In this document: one piece after another, positions 44,249-53,108 of the stretch
Layout: each line of letters begins with the position of its first letter
How positions within the stretch are numbered: position 1 is the stretch's first letter
Assembly: GCA_963663525.2 (NCBI GenBank)
Contig: CAXXHC010000004.1
Span: 682,001 to 746,000, forward strand
DNA from: G963663525 sp963663525
Lineage (GTDB): Bacteria; Myxococcota_A; SURF-8; G963663525
Direction: 5' to 3'
Length of the DNA: 64,000 bases
Notes under the pieces: generated by a model
What the model was told of the DNA's origin: nothing
Seen by the model: only the letters and a program-made list of their open reading frames with translations
Database searches by the model: none
Made by a program: the position numbers and the translations under genes

Positions 44249-44353
44249 GCTCATCCCGAGTGCCGCCCGTAAGGGTGGCGTATTGAGGGATCCATGTAAA
44301 AAACGCTATGGTTTGATACGATTTGCTTCGCAAATCACTCACCATGAGCGTTT
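44249..44353 (+). repeat. Dispersed repeat family E, copy 1
   Basis: Starts GCTCATCCCGAGTGCCGCC and ends GATTTGCTTCGCAAATCACT...TGAGCGTTT. It matches the reverse complement of 55642-55730, sharing the CTCATCCCGAGT, GTATTGAGGGA and AAATCACTCA blocks. Confidence 0.72.
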
Positions 44354-44397
44354 ACCTTCTTGGATGAAAAAGTGGGGATGGGTCAGGGAAAACCCAT

Positions 44398-44626
44398 CGT
44401 GGGAAATTAAAATAGTGCGAAATCTGTTTTTTCGTTTGAAACCTCAAAAAAGGGCGGGTGAATGTAGGGGCGGGTGAAAGGAGCATAGCGACTGTAGCCC
44501 CCCCGTTCTGACAGAGTTTTTCAGTTTTTGGGGAGCTCCGTTCACTTTGTTCACTACACTCGCCCCTACGTTTTTTCTCCTTGGAATAAGCTTTTACAAT
44601 GTTTCGCACTCATTTAATTTCCACCA
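44398..44626 (+). mobile_element. Family D MITE-like element, copy 1
   Basis: About 229 bp with terminal inverted repeats (GTGGGAAATTAAAATAGTGC against GGTGGAAATTAAATGAGTGC). The interior matches 48007-48234 in opposite orientation. No clear target duplication remains. Confidence 0.8.
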
Positions 44627-44760
44627 AAATCCAAACAAGTTTCCAACAATTGTAGACGAAACCGCAGCGTGTAAGGTAAACTGACTTTTTTAGAAGAACA
44701 ATATGAAACGAGAGATTCCTCCGGTGTGGAATTTCATGGGTTTCGAGGGAAGATAAGCAC

Positions 44761-46338
44761 ATGAAAACGGTTGGTTTACTGTTGATATGGACGTGCTGGG
44801 TTTGGATCGGGCTGTGCGGTTGGGGCTGTGATTCCTCCGGCTCTACGGGATCGCTTGCGGGCGATGGAGACCCGGTGATCGACGCTCCGGCGGAAAGTAC
44901 CGACGACGTGGCCGGTGAGGAAGAACAGGCCGAAGAGGTCGAGGAAGATGCCGCGACCGAGGACGAACAGGAAATTCCTCCCGCCGATCTGGATGAGGAA
45001 CCCGTGATCGAGGAGGAAGAGGAAATCGCCGCCGAAATCGAGGAAGAGTGGGAGGAAGAAGCCGAGGAAGAGATTGAAGAAGAGGTGAGGGTTTGCACCT
45101 CGCGCACCGAACCGTTCGAACTGATGACCGAAGTGGCCTATCCTCGCTTCCGGGAGAGCGGCTGGGAGCATTTCGGGGAAATCACCGAAAACTGCCAGAC
45201 CGATGGCTTCCTGATCGCCGGGGCCGAAGGCATGGTGGTGGAAATTCGGCTCGAACCTCGCGACACGGCGGGCAATCCGCTTCGCGGGCGGATCATGTTC
45301 ACGGATGCGGCGGGGGTTTCGGGGAGGAAACGGCCCGTGTGGCTCTACGACAACACCTCCCAGGAAGATCACGACGGGAACGCCAAGACCATTTCTTATC
45401 GGATGGATCTGCCGTATTCCGGGGAATTTCTATTGATGGTGTCCGGAGCGGCCTACGAAACCACCGGGCGCTATCGGCTCTACGCCGCCTGCGTGGAAAA
45501 CTGCGACCGACGCTACACCCGTTTCCCGGTGGTGCTCGTGCATGGGATGGGGGGCTTTGACGAGATGCTTGGATTGTTGAATTATTTCAACGGGGTATCC
45601 GATTATCTCAAGGAATACGGCTACGACATCCACACCACCGAAACGGCGATGTTCAACGACTCCGAGTACCGCGCTGACGAAATCGAGGGTCAGTTCATGG
45701 ACATCCTCACGGAGACGGGGGCGCGAAAAATCAACCTGCTGGCCCACAGCCAGGGCGGCATCGACTCACGGATCTTCATTTCCGCCAGAGGCCACGGCCA
45801 TGAGGTCGGCGTGCTGGCCATGGTCGCCACGCCCAACCGGGGGGTGATTCTGGGGGATATGATCCTCGGAACCGTTACCGGCGTCAGCCAGGAGGTGATC
45901 GCCTCGATCATCGACTTTTTCGGCAACCTGATCGACGGTTCCGAAAGCGACATCCGCCAGGCGCTGGCCCAGATTTCCATCGCGAAAATGGAGGGCGAGT
46001 TCAATCCCGCCCATCCCGACGATACCCGTGTGACCTATTGGTCGTGGGCGGGATACACCTGCGGCATGTTGGATTTCGACTGCCGAAGGGAGCACGACGA
46101 CGAGCGCGTCGGTACGGTTTTGAGCCTGACCTACAACCTCATCAAAAACGGACCGGAGGACGAAGGCTACGGCCCCAACGATGGCATGGTGCCGGTCTAT
46201 AGCGCCAAGTGGGGTACGTACATGGGCCACGTCAACGCCGACCACGCCGACGAAATCGGCCAGTTGAAGTCCGGTGATTTCGATCACTTGGGCTTTTACC
46301 GGAGCATCGTCGAAAAGATGAACGAGGAAGGATTTTAG
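44761..46338 (+). CDS. Triacylglycerol lipase-like lipoprotein
   Basis: 525 residues. The signal peptide ends in lipobox GWGC (Cys23), followed by a very acidic tether (about 35-110, mostly Glu/Asp). The catalytic domain (about 255-525) has the alpha/beta-hydrolase oxyanion motif VLVHGMGG, nucleophile Ser330 in AHSQGG, an acidic residue in GPNDGMVPV and His in DFDHLGFY, as in bacterial family I lipases. It likely acts on lipid esters at the cell surface. The intermediate domain (about 111-250) is a beta-rich module of unknown role. It lies between two inverted family D elements. Confidence 0.87.
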   Translation: MKTVGLLLIWTCWVWIGLCGWGCDSSGSTGSLAGDGDPVIDAPAESTDDVAGEEEQAEEVEEDAATEDEQEIPPADLDEEPVIEEEEEIAAEIEEEWEEEAEEEIEEEVRVCTSRTEPFELMTEVAYPRFRESGWEHFGEITENCQTDGFLIAGAEGMVVEIRLEPRDTAGNPLRGRIMFTDAAGVSGRKRPVWLYDNTSQEDHDGNAKTISYRMDLPYSGEFLLMVSGAAYETTGRYRLYAACVENCDRRYTRFPVVLVHGMGGFDEMLGLLNYFNGVSDYLKEYGYDIHTTETAMFNDSEYRADEIEGQFMDILTETGARKINLLAHSQGGIDSRIFISARGHGHEVGVLAMVATPNRGVILGDMILGTVTGVSQEVIASIIDFFGNLIDGSESDIRQALAQISIAKMEGEFNPAHPDDTRVTYWSWAGYTCGMLDFDCRREHDDERVGTVLSLTYNLIKNGPEDEGYGPNDGMVPVYSAKWGTYMGHVNADHADEIGQLKSGDFDHLGFYRSIVEKMNEEGF

Positions 46339-46406
46339 AATCGCCTCGGCGGATTTTCCTTGGAGAGCGAGCAAGGGCAGGTCGGATATAGCGGTTATTA
46401 TTTGGG

Positions 46407-46520
46407 TTTAGCGACCATTTTTCGCGGGTGTCATGGGCAAACCGCAGGTTGCCCATGAACATCGTTTGTACACGGGCAAGCGGACGTTTCACGTCGCTTA
46501 GCCCGTGCCACCCCCAACAG
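46407..46520 (+). repeat. Dispersed repeat family B, copy 2
   Basis: Begins GTTTAGCGACCATTT, then hairpin CATGGGCAAACC...GGTTGCCCATG and hairpin CACGGGCAAGC...GCTTAGCCCGTG. Same orientation as 20709-21040. Confidence 0.85.
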
Positions 46521-46590
46521 ATTAACGTGTGAGTCACGAAAAATATCTAGAAATACCAAGCACTTGCGCTAGCTGCGGTGAAGACTTCCG

Positions 46591-47601
46591 CTATTCTTTT
46601 CCCCCGCAAAACCCGTTTCGTTCGTGCCAGGCCCAGGCATCGGCCAGGATGCGGTCGAGGTCGCTGCAGGTGGGATTCCAGCCCAAAACGTTGCGGGCGT
46701 CCTCGCTCGATGCGATCAGGCGGGCGGGATCTCCGGGGCGTCGCGCTCCCATGCGATGAGGCACGGAAAGGCCGGTGGCACGCTCGGCGGCGCGGATCAC
46801 CTCCAGCACCGAAAAGCCTTGTTGCGAACCCAGGTTGAACGCCCGGCCCTCGCCGCCATCCAACAGATATTCCAGAGCTTTTTCATGGGCTTGCGCAAGG
46901 TCGAGGACGTGCACGTAATCGCGCAGGCAGGTGCCGTCCGGGGTAGGATAGTCCGTGCCGAAGACGGTCAGCCCCGGCGCGTCGGGGTCGTGTTGCCCGC
47001 GTACTGCGGCTCGCAAAGCCAGGGGAATCAGGTGGGTTTCCGGGTCGTGCCATTCTCCGCTTCGTCCCTGCGGATCGGCTCCGGCAGCGTTGAAGTAGCG
47101 CAGCGCCGCCCATCGAAGCCCCCAGGCGGGGGCGCAGTCGGCCAGCATCCGTTCGACGGTGCGTTTCGAACCGCCGTAAGCGTTGATCGGCGCCAGAGGA
47201 TGGCTTTCGGAAATCGGTGTGGCTTCGGGTTCTCCGTAAACCGCTGCCGTGGAGGAAAATACCAGTGATTTCGTGCCTGTAGCCTCCATCGCCTCCAACA
47301 GCGAAAGCGTCCCGGCGACGTTGTTGCGATAGTACTGCAAAGGGTGCCGCACCGACTCTCCCACCTCGATGAACGCCGCGAAGTGAAGCACCGCCTCGAA
47401 GCGTTCGGCGTCGAACAGGGCGCACACGGCGTTGGTGTCGGCAAGATCGATGCGATGCAGCGGGAGGTCGGCGACGAAGCGGGCGTATCCTTTGGAGAGG
47501 TTGTCCAGGACGTGGACGTCCCAACCCCTGTCGGCGAGCCAATGCGCCGTAATCGACCCGATGTATCCCGCGCCCCCGCTGACCAGAACTTTTGTCGCCA
47601 T
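46591..47601 (-). CDS. galE: UDP-glucose 4-epimerase
   Basis: 336 residues from ATG 47601, supported by GAGGAGG upstream and by the N-terminus MATKVLVSGGAGYIGS; the longer frame adds unsupported residues. Extended SDR family: NAD loop GGAGYIGS, catalytic SSTAAVYG (Ser/Thr), Tyr/Lys in YGGSK, then the GalE blocks LRYFNAAGADP and GTCLRDYVHVLDLA. It interconverts UDP-glucose and UDP-galactose in the cytosol, providing sugars for LPS and exopolysaccharide. Its length is typical. It converges on the lipase gene. Confidence 0.95.
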   Translation of the reverse strand: MATKVLVSGGAGYIGSITAHWLADRGWDVHVLDNLSKGYARFVADLPLHRIDLADTNAVCALFDAERFEAVLHFAAFIEVGESVRHPLQYYRNNVAGTLSLLEAMEATGTKSLVFSSTAAVYGEPEATPISESHPLAPINAYGGSKRTVERMLADCAPAWGLRWAALRYFNAAGADPQGRSGEWHDPETHLIPLALRAAVRGQHDPDAPGLTVFGTDYPTPDGTCLRDYVHVLDLAQAHEKALEYLLDGGEGRAFNLGSQQGFSVLEVIRAAERATGLSVPHRMGARRPGDPARLIASSEDARNVLGWNPTCSDLDRILADAWAWHERNGFCGGKE

Positions 47602-48373
47602 GCCGCTTTCCTCCTCGTGGGTTGCGCCCTCATTATCTCCGGTTTTTCGCAACGCGCAACCTTCGTATGGGTGTTTTGATTTTCTTCTCTTTCGTGCAAA
47701 TTCTACTGAATATACTGCAAAGTCGTGCATTTTTACGCAAACTCACGTCATGCTCGATTCATGCCGCAAAACTCGTGCAAACTTACAACGAAACGTGCAA
47801 AGTCCTCCCCGTTTTTCTCGCAACGAGTCGAGGGGTACCGAGAAAAAAGTGTACAGCAACTGGACAAAAACGGCGTTTTTCGACGCAAAAGCCACACAAC
47901 GTGCTATTTTCTCTCACAAAGCTCGTGGTTCCGAATCTGCACGTTTTTTCATCAATTTGCACGTTTTCAAGTTCCTGATTTTTCCCGAATCGGAGGACTG
48001 TGTTTGGAGCGGAAATGAAATGAGTGCGAAACATTGTAAAAACTTATTCCAAGGAGAAAAAACGTAGGGGCGAGTGTAGTGAACAAAGTGAACGGAGCTC
48101 CCAAAAAACCGAAAAACTCTGTCAGAACGGGGGGATACAGTCGCTATGCTCCTTTCACCCGCCCCTACATTCATCCTCCCTTTTTTGAGGTTTCAAACGA
48201 AAAAACAGATTTTGCACTATTTTAATGTCCGCCCCTGTGTTTGTGAATCTGTCCAAACTTCTTGACACCTGACGGGGCTGATTTTAGAGTCGAGCCGGGT
48301 GCGAGAGTGGAACGATTCCACGAAGGTAACGGGCCGACGACGCCCGCATTGTTTCTCCGGCCAAAGGCAAGGT
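47602..48373. other. Intergenic region with CGTGCAAA cluster and family D element
   Basis: Between divergent galE and resB. CGTGCAAA occurs exactly at 47693, 47774 and 47794 and inverted at 47956, with several near matches (for example 47724 and 47936). The family D element fills 48007-48234. The short frames in this stretch have no homology I recognise. Confidence 0.65.
48007..48234 (-). mobile_element. Family D MITE-like element, copy 2, with 9-bp target duplication
   Basis: 228 bp. Terminal inverted repeats GAGCGGAAATGAAATGAGTG and the complement of GGGCGGACATTAAAATAGTG. The perfect direct repeat CTGTGTTTG flanks it (47998-48006 and 48235-48243). It is an inverted copy of 44398-44626. Confidence 0.85.
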
Positions 48374-49750
48374 ATGGAAACCAACCGAATGTCGCGCTCG
48401 TCCCGTGTTGCGGACGAGTTGTGGAACCTGTTTTCCGGTGTGAAAACCAGTGTCGTGCTGCTGCTGTTGTGGCTCGTGGGTTCGGTGTTCGGGACGTTGA
48501 TCCCGCAAAACGGCCCAGCGGCGCAAGTCGTGGCGTTGTACGGTCCGCGCTGGTGCGATTGGATGTTCGCGGCGGGGCTGTTCGACGTCTACCACTCCAC
48601 CTGGTATTCGGTGATTCTGCTGCTGCTGATGTTCAATCTCGTGGCTTGCACGGTCGATATGCTGCCTCGCAAATTCACGTTGGCCGTCGAGCAGCCGAAG
48701 ACCCGCCGGGTGACGGGTGGCGGCAAGCGGTTCTTCTCGTATCGGCTGCTGTTGAACGAAACGCTCGAAGAAGCGACCGAGCGTTTTCGGCATCTGCTGG
48801 CCCGTCGTTTTCCCAAACTGCATGTATCCAAGCAGGAGGGAACCTGTCATATCTATGCGCAAAAACAGGCCTTTTCCCATTTCATGATTTTCCTCGTTCA
48901 CCTGAGCGTGCTTCTGATTATCCTTGGCGGTTTTATTTCGGCGCAGTGGGGATTCGAAGGCATCATGGAAATCCCGGAGGGCGAAGATCGGGATTTCGTG
49001 TTCCGCAAAATCGGCAACGACTACCGCCCGGCGAGCTTGCCGTTTTCAGTGCGCTGCGATGATTTCCGCCTGGAGCGCTTTTCCAACGGCGGACCGAAAG
49101 ATTACTACTCGACGTTGACGGTCAGCGAGGACGGCAAAGAAGTCGTTTCCAAACGGATCGAGGTCAACGAACCGTTATCCTTTGGAGAATTCAACTTCTA
49201 CCAGAGTTCCTTCCACGAAAAAGCGGCGTTGAAAGTCTCCGTTCCGGGACAAGAAACCTCGCAAACGGTTCAGCTTGGAGAAGGCGAAATGCGCTTCGTG
49301 CCCGAAACGGGGACGGCGCTGCGTCTTTCGTCGTTTTCGCCGGGATCGAAAACCTTCGGCATGATGGCCCAAGTGCTCGTAATTCATGGAGAAAAAGGCG
49401 ATACATTCCAGGTTCCCGTGACATCCGACGCCGAGCAGAACGCCCGGATGCAGGAGAAGCTTCCGGTACGAATCGATTTCGCCTCCAATGAACCGGCCTA
49501 CACCACCGGGCTGATGGTCGTCGCCGACCCCGGCGTCGGTTGGATCTGGGCCGGAAGTTTTCTCATGGTGCTGGGTCTGTACCTGACTTTCTACACGTCC
49601 CACCGTCGGCTGTCGATCGATCTGGACGGCCAGAGCGCGCAGTTGAAAGGCGTAACCCAGCGTAATCCCACGGCTTTTAGGCGCGAGATCGAAGCGATTC
49701 TCCATGACGCGGGATTCGATACCACACCCTCGAAAGACGAGACCGCCTGA
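48374..49750 (+). CDS. resB: ResB/Ccs1 cytochrome c maturation protein
   Basis: 458 residues from ATG 48374 (METNRMSRSS; a purine-rich AAAGGCAAGG precedes it). It has the System II pattern: paired N-terminal helices (VVLLLLWLVGSVFGTLIPQ, SVILLLLMFNLVACTVDML), a third helix (about 175-195, MIFLVHLSVLLIILGG), a large periplasmic domain, and a last helix (WAGSFLMVLGLYLTFYTSHR). ResB with CcsA delivers and ligates haem to apocytochromes c outside the inner membrane. It overlaps the CcsA gene by one base (TGATG), so expression is coupled. Confidence 0.9.
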   Translation: METNRMSRSSRVADELWNLFSGVKTSVVLLLLWLVGSVFGTLIPQNGPAAQVVALYGPRWCDWMFAAGLFDVYHSTWYSVILLLLMFNLVACTVDMLPRKFTLAVEQPKTRRVTGGGKRFFSYRLLLNETLEEATERFRHLLARRFPKLHVSKQEGTCHIYAQKQAFSHFMIFLVHLSVLLIILGGFISAQWGFEGIMEIPEGEDRDFVFRKIGNDYRPASLPFSVRCDDFRLERFSNGGPKDYYSTLTVSEDGKEVVSKRIEVNEPLSFGEFNFYQSSFHEKAALKVSVPGQETSQTVQLGEGEMRFVPETGTALRLSSFSPGSKTFGMMAQVLVIHGEKGDTFQVPVTSDAEQNARMQEKLPVRIDFASNEPAYTTGLMVVADPGVGWIWAGSFLMVLGLYLTFYTSHRRLSIDLDGQSAQLKGVTQRNPTAFRREIEAILHDAGFDTTPSKDETA

Positions 49751-51222
49751 TGATAAACACCACACTTTTCGAAGTGAATTTCTATATTTACGCGCTGACG
49801 CTTGGCGTGGCAATCTACGCGCTGGTTACACGCCGTCCGCGTGCCGAACAGGCGACGTTCTGGCTGTTCCTGCTGGCCTTCGTGTTTCACACGCTGGCGC
49901 TGCTGGTGCGTTGGGGGGAGGCCGGAAACGTCGAGGTCTCGGCCTTCGAGGAAGCCGAAAGCCGCGTACTGGCCGGATGGGAGTGGTTCCACGTCTGGAT
50001 CAGCCACCCGCCGTGGAGCAATCTGTACGAGTCTCTCGTCTGCTTCGGCTGGGGTGTCAGCCTCGTGTCTCTGGTGGGCATTCGGAAATTCAAGATTCCC
50101 GTGCTGCCGGTGTTCGCCATCTCCCTTTCGCTTATCACCATGGGGGCGGCGTCGCTGCTCATCAACCAGGACATCAGTCCGCTGGTTCCGGCGCTGCAAA
50201 GCAAGTGGATACACCTGCACGTCACCATGGCGACGATTTGCTACCCGGCCTTCGGCCTGGCGGCCATCCTCGGGTTGTTTTATCTCCTTAAAGAAAACGT
50301 TCCCAACGCGGCGTTCGGTCTGTTCGTGGCCGTGAGCAACTTCCTGATTTTACTGGCGGTCGGCGGAAAAACTCTCCTGTTCGAAGGGCAGTACGGCCTG
50401 CATCTGCTGGCGCGTCACGCGGGCAAACTGTATGCCTTGACCTACGCCGCCCAGGACGCCCAGGGCGCGGAGCTGGTCAAATCGGCCCCGGTGTTTTTCC
50501 CGGTGTCCGGCGCGGGTGCGCTCGTGTTTGCGGGGCTCGTGTTGTCCGCGTTGGCGTCGGTGGCGTACACGGTATCGCTCGTGCGCGGCGGAAGGTTTCC
50601 CCGTGTATTGTCGTTGGTTCCGATGGGCCTGGCCGTGGCCTCCATCGTCGGCGTGGTCGCGCTTCTGCTTGGAGCGACCCACGGACCGGCTCTGACCGAC
50701 GAGGCGATACGAACGTTGATTCAGAACGCCCACCTTTCCGCCACGGGGAGCACGCTGGTTTCGATCTACCAGCTTCATGGCGGCGCACCCTACGTGATTT
50801 CGATTTCCGGCAATCCTTTCGAATTCCTGTTGCTCGTCACCTCGCTTTTGGGCGGGGCACTGTATTTCGCCATCGAATGGAAACGGGACTGGCTGGTGGC
50901 GCAATTGCCCGAAGCCGACCGCCTGGACGAAATGTCCTACAAAACCATCATGTTCGCCTTTCCCTTCCTGACGATGCTCATCGTCACGGGGGCGATCTGG
51001 GCCTATTACGCCTGGGGACGCTACTGGGGCTGGGATCCCAAGGAAACCTGGTCGCTGATTACCTGGATCGTCTACAGCATCTACCTGCACGTGCGTATCA
51101 CCCACGGATGGGAAGGGAGACTCCCCGCACTGCTGGCGGTGGTGGGTTTCGTGGTGGTGATTTTCACCTATCTCGGTGTGAATATTCTCATTTCGGGGTT
51201 GCACAGTTACGCGACGATGTAA
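49750..51222 (+). CDS. ccsA: CcsA/ResC haem export and cytochrome c synthase subunit
   Basis: 490 residues with many membrane helices. The haem-binding WWD signature is WGRYWGWDPKETWSLITW (about residues 420-437), flanked by conserved His (HLHVTM, HVRITHGWEG). It exports haem and, with ResB, forms the System II synthase. It is longer than many CcsA proteins (about 320-400) because of an insert of roughly 100 residues in the middle (about 225-350) with two extra hydrophobic stretches. The genes for its cytochrome substrates are not in the window. Confidence 0.93.
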   Translation: MINTTLFEVNFYIYALTLGVAIYALVTRRPRAEQATFWLFLLAFVFHTLALLVRWGEAGNVEVSAFEEAESRVLAGWEWFHVWISHPPWSNLYESLVCFGWGVSLVSLVGIRKFKIPVLPVFAISLSLITMGAASLLINQDISPLVPALQSKWIHLHVTMATICYPAFGLAAILGLFYLLKENVPNAAFGLFVAVSNFLILLAVGGKTLLFEGQYGLHLLARHAGKLYALTYAAQDAQGAELVKSAPVFFPVSGAGALVFAGLVLSALASVAYTVSLVRGGRFPRVLSLVPMGLAVASIVGVVALLLGATHGPALTDEAIRTLIQNAHLSATGSTLVSIYQLHGGAPYVISISGNPFEFLLLVTSLLGGALYFAIEWKRDWLVAQLPEADRLDEMSYKTIMFAFPFLTMLIVTGAIWAYYAWGRYWGWDPKETWSLITWIVYSIYLHVRITHGWEGRLPALLAVVGFVVVIFTYLGVNILISGLHSYATM

Positions 51223-51285
51223 CAGGCAGGCATTTCTTGTGGGCTTGTTCCGCTTCAACCTCTTGATTTTTCACGAGATTTTCCA

Positions 51286-51352
51286 GTAGGTCGGGCTCAT
51301 TTTTTAACCCGACACCCCGGCATTGTCGGGCAAGAAATTTGCCCGACCTACG
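51286..51352. repeat. Dispersed repeat family C, copy 2
   Basis: GTAGGTCGGGCTC...AACCCGACACC, then TGTCGGGCAAG...TTGCCCGACCTAC. It lies between convergent genes, as does copy 1 at 27354, and could form terminator hairpins on both strands. Confidence 0.8.
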
Positions 51353-51448
51353 CGAGATGTTTTCGATACATGATAGCGAAATGGTATTCCCCGACACATT
51401 CATCGCGCATGGAATGCCGAGTAAAACAATTTGAGTGTTGTTTATTCG

Positions 51449-51570
51449 ATTTTAGCGATAGCCCCCCTGGAAACGAAGGGTGGCACGGGCAAAGCGACGT
51501 GAAACGTCAGCTTGCCCGTGTACAAGCGATGCACATGGGCAACCTGCGGTTCGCCCATGGCACCCATGAT
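51449..51570 (-). repeat. Dispersed repeat family B, copy 3 (reverse)
   Basis: Starts GATTTTAGCGATAG (as the right end of 20709-21040, complemented), then GGCACGGGCAAAGCGACGTG...CTTGCCCGTG and CATGGGCAACC...GGTTCGCCCATG hairpins. Confidence 0.85.
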
Positions 51571-51636
51571 GAAAATGATCATAAAAACCAATTTGTACCC
51601 GACCAAGTGTACTGTGTACTGGTTTGCAGATTGTGT

Positions 51637-52335
51637 CTATTGCGCGATCTGCACGGCCTGTCCCGCTTCCTCGATCGTAAACGGTTCGCCGACCGTATTT
51701 TCCCGAGATTCGGGATCGAGAAGAACCGCCTGCAATGCGCGACCCACCGGCAGAGCGTCGCCCCGGCAGGTGACGACTCCGGCGCCGTTTTCTTCGGCCA
51801 GACAGGCAAACGACGGCAGACGCAAACCGCTGGTTACGTCGTCGAAGGTCAACTTCCACCCCTCGGCATCGGCCAGGGATACCGAAGCCGTTCCGGTATC
51901 GAGTTCGCTCACCACCAGCACCGCCTCGTGGTTTTCTCCCTCGGCGAGATCGACCACCAGTGCTTCGTCGGGGGCGTAGGTTTCCAAGCCGTTTTCACCA
52001 AGCACGAACAGCGCCGCCGTCACCCGGCGTCCAACTCCGGCGTCCACCGAAAGCGACACCTCGAAGGCGTTGTCTTCTTCCACCGATGTTTTCGAAACCT
52101 GCGCCGTGGCGGCTTCGGGCATGTCATCGGCCTCGACCGATACCCAAAGCCGAGCGGCGACGTCCCATTGAGCTGCGGTGGATTCTCCATCGAGGCGTTT
52201 GAGTTGGGCAGAATCTTCGGTGCGGACGATCACCGCGACCCCTGCCGGAGCGGGACGGCTTTCGATGAAACACCCCGATATCACAAGGGAAATCATTATC
52301 CAAACGCTGATGAAAATCAGTCTCATGGTCTTCAC
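51637..52335 (-). CDS. Hypothetical lipoprotein, last gene of FecR-like operon
   Basis: 232 residues. The signal peptide ends in lipobox VISGC. The mature protein looks beta-rich with regularly repeated Val/Ala/Asp stretches (AARLWVSVEADDMPEA, NAFEVSLSVDAGVGRRVTAALFV, EAVLVVSELDTGTASVSLADAEGWKLTF), suggesting one or two Ig-like sandwiches. I do not recognise the family. Its start overlaps the FecR-like gene by 4 bp, so it is translationally coupled. Confidence 0.75.
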   Translation of the reverse strand: MKTMRLIFISVWIMISLVISGCFIESRPAPAGVAVIVRTEDSAQLKRLDGESTAAQWDVAARLWVSVEADDMPEAATAQVSKTSVEEDNAFEVSLSVDAGVGRRVTAALFVLGENGLETYAPDEALVVDLAEGENHEAVLVVSELDTGTASVSLADAEGWKLTFDDVTSGLRLPSFACLAEENGAGVVTCRGDALPVGRALQAVLLDPESRENTVGEPFTIEEAGQAVQIAQ

Positions 52336-53108
52336 CTTATTTCGACACGCACGTTTAGCCGTGCCTTGCCGCGCTCGATTTCCACGCCTGTGTTGTCTCC
52401 ACCGACGTCGCCCGCTTCCGCGCCGCCGCCGCCGGAGTCCAAGCAGATCGACTCCCCGCCACCCCCGCTTCCCTCTTTGCTGTCCCCGGAGGAGGAAGAG
52501 GCATCGCCATGGCTGGCCTGGGAAGAAACGGTGAGTTCGGGCGGGTTCTCGAAGGCCAGAGGAGAAAGCGGCTTTTTCTGCGTCTCGGCGGGGGAAAATG
52601 CCGTTTTCAGGGGCATTCGTTCCGCTATTTCCCAGCCAGCTTCTTCACGATGTTTCCAGCAGGTTTCGTCGTCGGAGCTTTCGAGCGTTTTCCCTTCTTC
52701 AAGCACCAGCCGCGAGGAATTTCCCACGCAGGCCAGGATTTCTTCTCCACGCTTCGAAAACCACGCAAGTCCTTGAACGTGCACGGTTTCCCGACTTGTT
52801 CCGGTTTCGATTGCCACCGGGACATCCCGATTCGGTGCGGCGTGCAGCACGAAGCCGCCTTTGAGCCACACTACACCTTCCCCCAGCGACAACCGGCTGT
52901 GTTCTCCGATTTCCAGCAGGGCTTTTCCAGGGTGCAAGACACGAAGCCCGGAAGCGCTTCCCGTGGAGATTTCGGCAACCGGGCCGGGCGTTTCGGATGC
53001 GAAACAGGCGTTGCCGTCGCAATCGGCTTGGCCTTCTCCCGCCACGGGAAACCAGCCCGGTGCGGCGGAGACGGCCAGGAAAAGGCTTGCGATCAGCCAG
53101 TTTACCAT
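52332..53108 (-). CDS. FecR-like exported protein
   Basis: 258 residues. Signal peptide (WLIASLFLAVSAAPG), then a beta-rich domain like FecR: GPVAEISTGSASGLRVLHPGKALLEIGEHSRLSLGEGVVWL and later ETVHVQGLAWFSKRGEE. The C-terminal third is low complexity, rich in Ser and Gly (SHGDASSSSGDSKEGSGGGG). It lacks the membrane helix and N-terminal domain of iron-dicitrate FecR, so it is a stand-alone periplasmic FecR-fold protein. It overlaps both neighbours (7 and 4 bp). Confidence 0.72.
   Translation of the reverse strand: MVNWLIASLFLAVSAAPGWFPVAGEGQADCDGNACFASETPGPVAEISTGSASGLRVLHPGKALLEIGEHSRLSLGEGVVWLKGGFVLHAAPNRDVPVAIETGTSRETVHVQGLAWFSKRGEEILACVGNSSRLVLEEGKTLESSDDETCWKHREEAGWEIAERMPLKTAFSPAETQKKPLSPLAFENPPELTVSSQASHGDASSSSGDSKEGSGGGGESICLDSGGGGAEAGDVGGDNTGVEIERGKARLNVRVEIR

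Larger units (their letters stand above)
44012..44760. other. Intergenic region, no gene
   Basis: Contains the activator promoter (44045-44073), a family E repeat (44249-44353) and a family D element (44398-44626). The remainder up to the lipase start shows no supported gene. Confidence 0.75.
51223..51636. other. Intergenic region holding two dispersed repeats, no gene
   Basis: Between convergent ccsA and the lipoprotein at 51637. It contains family C (51286-51352) and family B (51449-51570) copies; nothing else is supported. Confidence 0.75.

Noticed and set aside
47432..48067. Frame of 211 codons across galE start and the family D element
   Set aside because: Starts inside galE on the other strand and ends in a repeat element; no ribosome site and low-complexity product.
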